This document shows positions 20,427 to 30,500 of a stretch of 64,000 nucleotides of DNA, in pieces. The stretch is taken from assembly GCA_963576735.1 (NCBI GenBank), contig OY755190.1, forward strand, positions 9,603,695 through 9,667,694. The letters run 5' to 3'. Position numbers and translations under genes: made by a program. This stretch comes from Bedellia somnulentella. Its lineage: Eukaryota > Arthropoda > Insecta > Lepidoptera > Bedelliidae. Each line of letters starts with the position of its first letter. Position 1 is the first letter of the stretch. Below the pieces are notes generated by a model. The model was not told where the DNA came from. It saw only the letters and a program-made list of their open reading frames with translations, and did no database searches.

Positions 20427-21984
20427 CTAGCTTTTTGCCCGCGACTACGTCCGCGTCGACTACATTTTTGCATCTAGTTTATCTATAAAAAAAAACGTGG
20501 TTTAAAAGATATAAAGGACATTGAGGCTTTTTAACTGATTGTTCAGCGATGCAGTTGGAGACCCATCACTAAAATCCTTTATTTGACTACCTTTTCCCCA
20601 TTCAACTTCCAAAAGTGGATGGAGAATTACTATCTCCGAAGCTATGGCTACTCTTTTTGGAATTTATACTCATGAAAGATTAATGGATGATCAGTCAATC
20701 GCACCAAGTTTCAAGTTTCTAAATGCAGAAATGTCAAAAATCTCTATACTACCTATACTAACTTTCATTTGCTATTTCAACACCATAGTTCCATAAAATA
20801 TATGATAACAATCATGAAACAAACCATTTTGTACCAAGTTTCTATGTTCGAGTTATAATGGTCGTATTAGTACGGATAGTAACTATTGATTTTCGGGTAT
20901 TTAATCGCTTGTTATAACATGGGTTTAGTTTTATAATAGTGTAATGTTCAATCGCGAAATAAAAAAAAAAACTAAGTACGAATAGTAGTTTTGTGCTCCG
21001 GGGCGGAGGCCCGGTGGGTGCTGCTCCCTACAATGACCGTTGGTGATGGTGGGTGGGTGAGTTTGCAGCAGAAATTGCTCGGGAATATGGGGATTGTCCA
21101 AGTTATAGCTATTATTCTTACCTAACACAACAACTTTACGTTTTACTAATAGCTTGTGTCCTTTGAGTTTTGATCCCGGGTCTCTCGAATGTTCAGAGAG
21201 GTTAGATTTACCGCTACGCCACATAGACGCTGACGTTGACGGCAAATTTTGAATACCCTTTATTTTCTTAGTCTTACTATTGACAAACAATTAAATTTAC
21301 TCCCGCTCCTGCTGCATAATCCAGCATTTTTATACGCTACTGATTTTGAGCGCCAAAATCCACAATTCAATGTAAAATGAAAAATATTAACTAAAGATAA
21401 AACAGCAAGTAAGTAAAAGATTCAAAAAATGCACCGAGTTATGGTATGAACTACAGGTTAAAGCGCGAAATATTCAACTTTTTACGTATCTTGAAAAATA
21501 TCGATACCACGGTTTAAAAAAACACCCAGCGTCATCTATTGCATACCTCAAGAACTAATGTAACGTAAATACTTAAACCAATTAGTAATTCGTTTATTTA
21601 TAGTTATTTCAGGATAAGTAGATATGAAAAAAACTGTCTAGACAATAAAATAAATTGTACGTCATCCCTCGGTAATTCCTCATTTTCAAGGATACATTAT
21701 CGTATCATTTAGCTTCTAAATTAACAGGTTTATATTCGTTTGCAATATATTACATTGTTTTAAACGACACACAGCGGCATCTCGAATCCATCCAGCAAGC
21801 AATATTTTAGTATTCCCTCGGGAATATATTTTTTCCGGGATAAAAAGTACCCTATTATTTAATCTGGACTTCTAACTATACGTCTGCAAAATTTCAAAGC
21901 AATCAGTTCAGTAGTTACAGCGTGAAAGCGGCACAAATAAACAAACAAACAAACTCACTTTCCAATTTATAATATTAGTATGGA
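20427..21984 (-). mobile_element. Non-autonomous Helitron, second copy
   Basis: CTAG at 20427-20430 beside GCCCGCGACTACGTCCGCG. The minus-strand start is near 21984 (TCCATACTAATATTATAAA). The interior aligns with 174-1662, including AGTAGTTTTGTGCTCCG versus AGTAGTTTGGCGCTGCG and the captured SINE-A fragment. The base beyond the TC end is not the expected T, so the right boundary is less sure. Confidence 0.75.
20517..20670 (+). repeat. SINE-A fragment inside Helitron
   Basis: GATGCAGTTGGAGACCCATC core, the same remnant as at 308-470. Confidence 0.6.
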
Positions 21985-22214
21985 AGTATGGATATGGATA
22001 TGGATAAATGAAAGTTTGTTTGTTAGTTAGTTAATTAGTTCCGACTTAGATTTAAAGCTCTTAATACACATTATTACATACAATACATTATGATACAAGA
22101 AGAGATATTACAGCTGAGGTGGATTCTTAGAAACCAAGCGTTGTAATGACTATTCGCTCACGTTATATTAAAAATTTTGTTGTTCAAGATTTTTTATGCC
22201 GAATATAACATAAC

Positions 22215-22340
22215 GAATACTCACGCCATTAGTTCCCATTGGGGTAGGTGGAGACTATCGATCGCCACTTTGTAAGATCCTGGCAAACCTCTCTAGCTTC
22301 GTTTACATCCATCAATCTTTTCACAAATGCTTTCTTGTTG
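22215..22340 (-). repeat. LINE-C 3' end fragment
   Basis: ACTCACGCCATTAGTTCCCA, TAGGTGGAGACTATCGATCG and CCTCTCTAGCTTCGTTTACA. Reverse of the last LINE-C codons and 3' end. Confidence 0.8.
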
Positions 22341-22659
22341 AAGTAATAAGAATATGGTGGTATAAAGCACAAATATTCTAAAACTTGCGCAAGCGCATTG
22401 GCTGTCATGGACAACTAGATAACTTTTAATTGAAATGAAGAGAAGTTGCAAATCAGTAACAAAAAAATATGAGATTGATAAAAAAAATATGTCAATTTTA
22501 TAGAATTATTCAGAAAATGTTCTAAAATTTTTGACATAAGTAAAATCTTACACTCACTTATACAACTGGAAGAATATTTTTATTTGATATGAAGATGTCT
22601 TATAATGAAAAAATAAATAAAATAATTTGGTGATAAACTGCTTTTTTTAGCCTAAATTA

Positions 22660-22923
22660 CATACATACATACATATAATCGCGGCTATAAATCCCTAGAA
22701 CTTCTAGGCTAGAAGGGATAGCCAGAGCTTCAGAATAAGAAATCTCTCAGCCACTTTTGGAAGTTGAGTGGCGAAAAGATTGTAAAATAAAGATGAGTCT
22801 CCAACCGCAACGCCCCACAACAACTTGAAAATCCAGAATACCGTTAGTCACCTTTTGCCAAGACCCACGCGCACGTTTAGAAATGGGGTAGTGCGATTCG
22901 TAACCGTCACTATGCAGCAATTT
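22660..22923 (-). repeat. SINE-A copy with 10-bp target duplication
   Basis: GCCTAAATTA at 22650-22659 and 22924-22933. A short internal duplication (CTAGAACTTCTAGGCTAGAA) in the hairpin region. Confidence 0.88.
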
Positions 22924-23013
22924 GCCTAAATTAAATGCTTTAAAGGTCTCTCTATGTAAGTATGTGTACTTAAAAATGTGTGTTTTATTTCCTTTATTTT
23001 TAATTATATTTAC

Positions 23014-23231
23014 ACATACATACATATACTCACGGCTGTAAATCCCTAGAAAGGGTAGCCAGTTTTGGAAATGACAGTAGGGAAAAGATGGTAAAAATAA
23101 AGGTTGTTGGTGATGGGTCTCCAACCGCATCGCCCAAAAATCCCTTAAAAGCCCCAATACCGTTAGTCGCCTCTTACGTACACCCACCGGAAGAAATGGG
23201 GTAGTGCTATTCTAAGCCGACACTACACAGC
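23014..23231 (-). repeat. SINE-A copy with internal deletion
   Basis: The GAGCTAAGGAAT segment is missing. A possible short TATATTT duplication flanks the copy. Ends GACACTACACAGC. Confidence 0.85.
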
Positions 23232-23239
23232 ATGTATAT

Positions 23240-24000
23240 TTCTGATTTTTTTTATTTTAATAACTCCGTAGACATCCGACGTGGCGGCAAAGGTACTATG
23301 ACTTCTGAATATCAGAGTACTCAAATTTTAATAATAGCTATACATCTCAGTTAGACTTAAAGTCTATGATTGATAATTTAATTTGACACTAAACCTTTTT
23401 TATAAACTTTTAGCTTTTCAGCTAATTTCCTTTTAAACCTTTTGATAAAGCTATGAATAAAGAGGTGCTATTTTAAATTTTACCCATTTTTAAGGTACAG
23501 GTTGAATTTGAATAATAAATAATTATGTTAATTTTAAATTTATAGACATTTATGTATGTTACATCAGAAATTTTGTATTTAAGTTATAAATTGTGGCATA
23601 GCATAGAGTATTAATAAAATAGAGATACCCAAACCGAATATATTCAGCACCAAAACCGAATAATTCGGCCGAGTACGAATACTGAAAAACATGCCGAATG
23701 AATACGAATTGTGAATAACATACCGAATACCAAATAAACTTTCGGCGCATCTCTAAGCTCTACCAATCCCAATAGAAATTAATGGTATAAATTTAAGTAA
23801 GTGAAGAAATATGTAACCTTCGTTTTTGTCTCGATTAACAAGAAAAATGTTACGGATTTAGTTTCAAAATGTAGAATATGAAATTATTAGTTAATGGAAT
23901 AAATTATTGGTTAGACTCATACCGATTACTTTGAAATCGGCATGGGTATAATAGTACACATAGGCATTTATTGATAAATACAAAATACTTATTTATTAGT
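23240..24000. other. AT-rich non-coding DNA
   Basis: 23630-23740 has a loose CCGAATA-type repetition. No frame or known element. Confidence 0.45.
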
Positions 24001-24009
24001 TGCTGTGTC

Positions 24010-24195
24010 TGCTTCGATTACCACTAACCACTAACCCATTTCTTTCCGCGGGTGTCGTAAGATGTGATGTGTCATTTGGTTTCAACTCTCAAAATCTTCA
24101 AATTTCAACCAACGTTTTGGTCACTTTCAAAAGTGACTGGTGAATTTCTAGTTCTGAAGTTCTAGCTAATTTCTGGGAATGGTAGCCGATTTATG
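24010..24195 (+). repeat. Decayed SINE-A
   Basis: CACTAACCCATTTCTTTCCG near the start, AGTTCTAGCTAATTTCTGGG near the end. Confidence 0.6.
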
Positions 24196-24224
24196 CTCTA
24201 ACTTTTGATTACAAAAAGGCGTAG

Positions 24225-24350
24225 TATGTAGATTAAAAGAGCATGTATGAGAACGAAGCTAGAGAGGTTTGTCAAAATCGTACAAAGTGGCGATCGATAG
24301 TCTCTGCCTACCCCAAGGGGAACTAATAGTGAGAGTAAATATATGTATGT
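24225..24350 (+). repeat. LINE-C 3' fragment
   Basis: AAAAGAGCATGTATGAGAAC, GAAGCTAGAGAGGTTTG and CTACCCCAAGGGGAAC, then an ATGT-like tail. Confidence 0.8.
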
Positions 24351-24354
24351 TTTG

Positions 24355-24845
24355 AATAACAACACATGATCACACTCACATTTTAATTTCACCTCATAAC
24401 CCCATTTCTTGTATCTGACGCCATACTCTTCCCATTACCCTTCTACTCTACCGCTAAAGTAAATTAATTAAAATTGTATAATTATACTTAAAACAATATC
24501 CAACGAATGTTTAGGTAAATATGAATGCGATTAGTAAAGGAAAGTAGAGTTGCGTGCCCGTGTTACGTGTAATGTTCGAATCTAGCCAGTTAACGTTCTG
24601 CACCGATTGCCGTGTGATGCAACATCGTATGATTTAGGATTCGTACGTGTACGAAAATGTAACTATTCGGCTTTATATAATGTCTGTTTAGTATTTTGTG
24701 GTTGAGCTATTTGGGGCTGCTACGGTAATCGAGGAAGTGAACAATATTGGTATTATTCAGCTCTATAAGTTGTACTTGTTTAGCTCTTTAGCCACTACAC
24801 TTTTGTTAGATAGTATGGATCATATTTTTTAGTCGACTAGAAAGT
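24355..24845. other. AT-rich non-coding DNA
   Basis: No frame or repeat recognised. Confidence 0.45.
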
Positions 24846-24850
24846 TTATA

Positions 24851-25088
24851 CATCACATATACATATACTCAGGGATAAAAATCCCTAGAAGGGCTTGCCA
24901 GAGAATCCTCAGCTACTTTTGGCAAATTGAGTGGGGAAAAGATTGTACTGTAAATATTCTTGGCGATAGGTCTCCAAGCGCATCGCCCATTAATCACTTA
25001 AAACGCCCCAACACACTTAGCCGCATCTTACGAACACCCATGGGAAGAAATGGGGTAGTGCCATTCTAAGCCGACACAACATAGCTGC
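24851..25088 (-). repeat. SINE-A copy with 10-bp target duplication
   Basis: AAAGTTTATA at 24841-24850 and 25089-25098. 5' end GACACAACATAGC. Confidence 0.85.
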
Positions 25089-25130
25089 AAAGTTTATATA
25101 CAAAAATAATCTATTTCATTATGAGTGTGT

Positions 25131-25694
25131 TATTGTATTCTCTGTTGTCATTTAAGAGTAGCGTTATACTTTCATTCTTTTACTAGCGGAGGGGGTTGAG
25201 TAGGGAGACTATTTACCACTCATACTCATACACTCACACCTCTTTTTGATTTTATGTTTCTTTGTAAACATTTAAGGTATTATTTTTATTGTTTTTTTAT
25301 TTTCACCTTTTTTTTTGTAGTTGTAAATATTTTGTTTAACTTTTGTTTTTTTTTGCTGTGTAGTGTCGGCTTAGAATAGCACTACCCTTTTTCTTCCGGT
25401 GGGTGTACGTAAGAGGCGACTAACGGTATTGGGGCTTTTTAAGGGATTTTTGGGCGATGCGGTTTGAGACCCATCACCAAAAACTTTTATTTTCACCATC
25501 TTTTTCCCCACTAAACTTCCAAAAGTGGCTGAGGAATTTATAATTCCTTAGCTCTGGTTACCCCTTCAAGGGAAATATAGCCGTGAGTATATGTATGTAT
25601 GTATTGTATTCTCTGTTGTCATTTAAGAGTATCATTATACTTTCATTCTTTTACTAGCGGAGGGGGTTGAGTAGGGAGACTATTTACCACTCAT
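25131..25694 (+). repeat. SINE-A insertion bounded by 93-bp direct repeats
   Basis: 25131-25223 recurs at 25602-25694 with about two differences. The interval holds about 130 bp of T-rich sequence and a complete SINE-A (25355-25601) whose ATGT tail abuts the second repeat. Confidence 0.8.
25355..25601 (+). repeat. SINE-A full-length copy
   Basis: GCTGTGTAGTGTCGGCTTAG to the ATGT tail. Confidence 0.9.
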
Positions 25695-25767
25695 AATGTC
25701 GCCTCCTAGGATACACTCGCGAAGATGTGAGATAATGATATTCTTAGCTAGAATATCATTAACGTAT

Positions 25768-26018
25768 ATTTGCTGTGTAGTGTCGGCTTAGAATAGCACT
25801 ACCCCATTTCTTCCGGAGGGTGTACGTAAGAGGTGACTAACGGTATTGGGGCTTTTAAGGGATTTTTGGGCGATGCGGTTGGAGACCCATCACCGACAAC
25901 CTTTATTTTAACATCTTTTCCCCACTCAACTTTCCAAACGTGGCTGAGGAATTTCGAATTCCTTAGCTCTGGCTACCCCTTGTAGGGATTTATAGCCGTG
26001 AGTATATGTATGTATGTA
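25768..26018 (+). repeat. SINE-A full-length copy
   Basis: Canonical GCTGTGTAG starts at 25772. Probable TAACGTAT duplication at 25760-25767 and 26019-26026. Confidence 0.88.
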
Positions 26019-26029
26019 TAACGTATCAT

Positions 26030-26385
26030 TACCAATAATTATCACAAACAATCTCTACCTGTCGATTTTTATTTACCTACCTCGCTTTTCTATCTCCTTC
26101 TTTGGGCAATGTATAGCCAATATGTATTATTGTATTTTATTGATCGGTAAGACAATCACCAGACATGATATTTAAAATAGTTTTATGTATATTGAATACA
26201 ATAATTAACAAACAATACAAAATGACACATTGATAACATGTCTGCGAAGTACAGGATATTCGAACAATCGCGTGAAGAGGTCAGACTAATTATATTTATT
26301 TCTCTCATGTTTATGCATTCGATAATTTGCAGCTATACTTAATCATTAATTTGTGAATTATTCGTAATATATATTGTTCGTAGTA
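26030..26385. other. AT-rich non-coding DNA
   Basis: Nothing assignable. Confidence 0.45.
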
Positions 26386-26390
26386 TAGTA

Positions 26391-26580
26391 CCTGTGTAGT
26401 GTCGGCTTAGAATAGCACTAACCCATTTCTTCTTGCGGGTATCGTAAGAGGCAACTTTTGGTATTGGGGCATTTTGAGTGATTGTTGGGCGATCTCCTCT
26501 ATGAACTTCCAAATCTTCCAAATGAGGAGTTTCTAGCTCTGAAGCTCTGGCTACCCCGTTTTGGAATTGATGGTCGGAGG
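26391..26580 (+). repeat. SINE-A copy with internal deletion
   Basis: CCTGTGTAGTGTCGGCTTAG, a deletion after GTTGGGCGAT, ends at GAATTGATGGTCGG. Confidence 0.8.
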
Positions 26581-26649
26581 CCAGGCGAAATAGGCTAAAA
26601 TAAATGATCAGTGGAATTACGTTTTATACACTTCTCCCACCATTCACTT

Positions 26650-26695
26650 TGTATCCAGCTTGCTTTTGCCCGCGACTTCGTCCGCATTGTATAGT
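26650..26695 (-). repeat. Helitron terminal fragment
   Basis: AGCTTGCTTTTGCCCGCGAC followed by TTCGTCCGC, the reverse of a Helitron 3' arm as at 174 and 20427. No other end found. Confidence 0.5.
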
Positions 26696-26801
26696 TATGA
26701 CACAACCTCAAGCACGCTACCACCAGTTTTCACTGCTTGTTTTCCAGCTATATTATAACATTACCCATTATATTTGAAATAGATGGAAGGTATGTAGTGC
26801 T

Positions 26802-27010
26802 GCTGCGTAGTGTCGGCTTAGAATAGCACTACCCCATTTATATCCGTGGGTGTACGAAAGAGGCGACCAAGGATATTGGGGCTTTTTAATGGATTTTTGG
26901 GCGATGCGGTTGGGCCCATTACCAAAAACCTTTGTTTCCCCACAACTTCCAAAGATGGCTGCGGAATTTCTTATTCCGAAGCTCTGCCTACCCCTTCTAG
27001 GTATTAGATA
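26802..27010 (+). repeat. SINE-A copy, tail lost
   Basis: GCTGCGTAGTGTCGGCTTAG to CTACCCCTTCTAGGTATTAG. Confidence 0.85.
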
Positions 27011-27164
27011 AAGCTAACTATGCCGTCGTGAGCTATCTGTCGGTCAGTCAGTAACGGAACGGTTTTATATAGAAGATGTCTGGAGATATTCCATGATAAA
27101 TGATGGGGTAGAGCAATCGTGAGTTTCCAAAACAAGCGGTCATTAAAAACGTTTATATTAAAAT

Positions 27165-27368
27165 GCCGTGTAGTGCCGGCTAAGAATGTCTCTACCCCTT
27201 TCTACCCACGGGTGTTGTAGGAGTCGACTAAGGACATGGGGCTCTTTAAAGTGGTTATGGGGTGATGCGGTTGGAGACCCATCAGCAACGATATTTTGTT
27301 TCCACCATTTTCTTCACTGTGAACTTCTCAGTAAGGAATTTCTCTTTTTTGGATTTATGGCTATTAGT
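27165..27368 (+). repeat. SINE-A copy, second subfamily, just upstream of a coding exon
   Basis: GCCGTGTAGTGCCGGCTAAG to GGATTTATGGCTATTAGTG. Ends about 32 bp before the acceptor of the first coding exon of the CRAL-TRIO gene. Confidence 0.85.
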
Positions 27369-27400
27369 GTTTGTATTAAAATAAATATGTTTAATTTCAG

Positions 27401-27510
27401 AGTGGGTGTCTCATAGCGATGGCCGCCACAAAGTACTCCCATCCGTTCATGAATGGCCTGAAGAGGATGCCAGAAGGCCATGAGGAAGAGATGCAACAGA
27501 TTAAGGAGTG
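27401..27510 (+). CDS. CRAL-TRIO gene, exon with start codon
   Basis: Acceptor TTAATTTCAG|AGTGGG at 27400/27401, 18 bases of 5' UTR, ATG at 27419 and residues 1-30 plus two bases of the Trp31 codon. Donor GTAAGA at 27511. Confidence 0.9.
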
Positions 27511-30500
27511 GTAAGATTTGACATTACATTTAATATGATCGTTTATTTCACTTTTATGAAAGGATAAATAAAGGAAAGAAAAATTTCGACACCAGCGGTT
27601 TGTTAAAATAATAGTCGGACAGATGTAGTTGGAGATTATTTATTTTTCGGAACCATTATTATTTCCCTTTGGGATTTATGGCCGTGAATATGTGTATGTA
27701 TGTATAGTAGTTGATAAAGGCATCTGATGCCTTTGTCGCCATTTTTTATTAATTTAAACTTGGAAATTTTCCCCATATATTTAGGTAATCTAGGCATATT
27801 CAGGGTTTAATAGATTTGTGGATATTTTAGTGCTTTCTGCTGTGATTTTATGACCTTTTTTATTTATTTATTTAGCTGTGTAGTGTCGGCTTAGAATAGC
27901 ACTTCCCCATTTCTTCCGGTGGGTGTACGTAAGAGGCGACTAACGGTATTGGGGCTTTTTAAGGGATTTTTGGGCGATGTGGTTGGAGACCCATCACCAA
28001 CAACCTTTATTTCACCATCTTTTCCCCACACAACTTTCCAAAAGTGGCTGAGGAATTTCTCATTCCAAAGCTCTGGCTACCCCGTTAAGGGATTTATAGC
28101 CGTGAGTATATGTATGTATGTATGTATGTTATTTATTGACGATTTTTTATTTGCTTGCTTTTGCTTGTTTGAATACGTTTGTTGACGTAGGGCGAAAATT
28201 AACAACGTTGAAAATACTTCCCTTATTAAATGGCGAACAATAGTCTCTACCAACCTCTGATGAGAATTTTATATTCGCAGCTAGGCCACTTCTTTGTAAT
28301 CAAACACTTTTTAAAACAAGTTTAGGAGGCACGAAGCTACCATTGAGGAATAATCGCCGAAAAACGATTTTCCCAGTGCGTCAATAGAAAAAAGTGAATA
28401 GTTTCTTATTAAAAGCGCGGCTTAAAAGTTAAGACCGCTTGCACAGATAGTAAGGAGACTGATGTTTACCTAACTCGCTCAGCTCCACCAACCAATCTGT
28501 AGTTAGTACACATCAAACACATTACACAACACATACATACATACATATACTCACGGCTATAAATCCCAAGAAAGGGGTAGCCAGAGCTAAGGAATTAGAA
28601 ATTCCTCAGCCACTTTTGGAAGGTGCGTGGGGAATAGATGGTGAAATAAAGGTTCTTGGTGATGGGTCTCCAACCGCATCGCCCAAAAATCCCTTAAAAG
28701 CCCCAATACCGTTAGTCGCCTTTTACGTACACCCACCGGAAGAAATGGGGTAGTGCTATTCTAAGCCGACGCTACACAGCAAACACACAACACAACACAA
28801 ACATACAAAATCAGTTAAATGAGGGAGAAATGAAGTAACATACATTTAAAATCATTTTTCAGGGATTTGATAACCTTTTACTTTTTGCAGTCAGTTAAAA
28901 AATGTGGCTGACTATCCAAGGGGTTTCAAAAATTACAGAGCCATACATAATTATTTAAATTTACTTTACAAGGTGGTTAGAGGAGAAACGACGAGAAAGA
29001 GTTGGTTTGTCATATTATTTGATGATATATATTTTTTACAGCACATAATTATTATATTTATGACTGAACCAACACTAATTTAAAATAGCATAATCTCTCG
29101 TGTAATAAATGTGTACCAGTCAATTATTCCAGGGAATGATAAAAAAGACTCATAAACTTTATTGTTTAAAAAATCTTGTATTCTTTAGGAGGGATCATCC
29201 AAGGCGTTCTTATGTTGCAAACACTGTGGCATAGACAATACTGTATATTTTATGATAAACTAGCTGACCCGACAGACTTCGTACTGTCAAATTTGCTTAT
29301 GACAAAGTTTAAGACGTTTTTTCCGGGACTCTTAGAAATTGTTAAGGGTGGACACCCTTAACACTTAGGGGTATGGAAAATAGATGTTAGCCGATTCTCA
29401 GACCTACTGAATATGCATGCAAAATTTGGTTAAAATCGGAAGAACCGTTTCGGAGGAGTACGGAGACAAACATTGTGATACAAGAATTTTATATATTAGA
29501 AGATTAGATATCATACCATTTTTAACAACTACATTCACTTACGCCTTTCTGTACCTATTCCTAATGATCTGTACCTATATAAAAACATTGTATTTGTATG
29601 CAATAAAGTGTTCAAATAATAATAATTCACATATTGTTAGTACGTTTTATCCTATGTAGTAAACAACAACATAGAGGCAGAGACAAAATATTAACAATTG
29701 CCGATTTTAAAAAGTGGATGGTAAAATATTAAAAGTCGTCGATTTTACAAAGTATATCTCAAATTATTCCCGTTTTCCCCAGGATGAAAAGCCAAGCGCA
29801 CCTGCCATATATCTCAGACGAGTTTGTGATGCTGTTCCTCCACTCCAACTACTATAAGGTGAAGGAGACCAAGGACACCATCGAGTGCTACTTCACCCTT
29901 CGTAACAGCACCCCTGACCTCTTCACCAACAGAGACCCTTTGGGGCCGAAGAATAAAGCTATTTTGGATATTGCGTAAGTTATTAATGAATGAAGGAAAG
30001 AAAAATTTCAACAGCAGCAGAACTTGAACCCCCGACCTCCCGCGGCCTGATTACGTATCTTTTGCGACTGTCGATTGTGTCGCAAGTTCCACGATTGTCG
30101 CTGTCAAAGTCATAAATTTGTAGTGTCAAAACACTTGACAGCGACAGTATTGCAACTTGCGACACAATCGCGGTCGCTAAAGATACATAATCAAGGGGCC
30201 GGTCTACGCCCCGTTAACGCCGGATTTAAGTCTTGCTGGTGTCGAAATTTTTCTTTCTTTGCTTGATTAGTAAAATAATACCGATATGAGGTTTCATACA
30301 CAACAATGTCTAATTATTGCGTAATTTATTACCGCTTTGAATTTACATTTTATATTTTTGATGGGTATCGTTTAAGGCGACTAAAGGGTTTGGGGTTGGG
30401 GGTAATTTCGATGGAGTTTTGTCACTAACCATCCTTTATTATAAAATATTTTCCCAAGTTAGCTTCCAAATCTACCATAGGCTTGGCTTGGATTTTTGGC

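Noticed and set aside
29995..30270. A structured riboregulator in the CRAL-TRIO intron
   Set aside because: The strong palindrome is better explained as a MITE inside another repeat.
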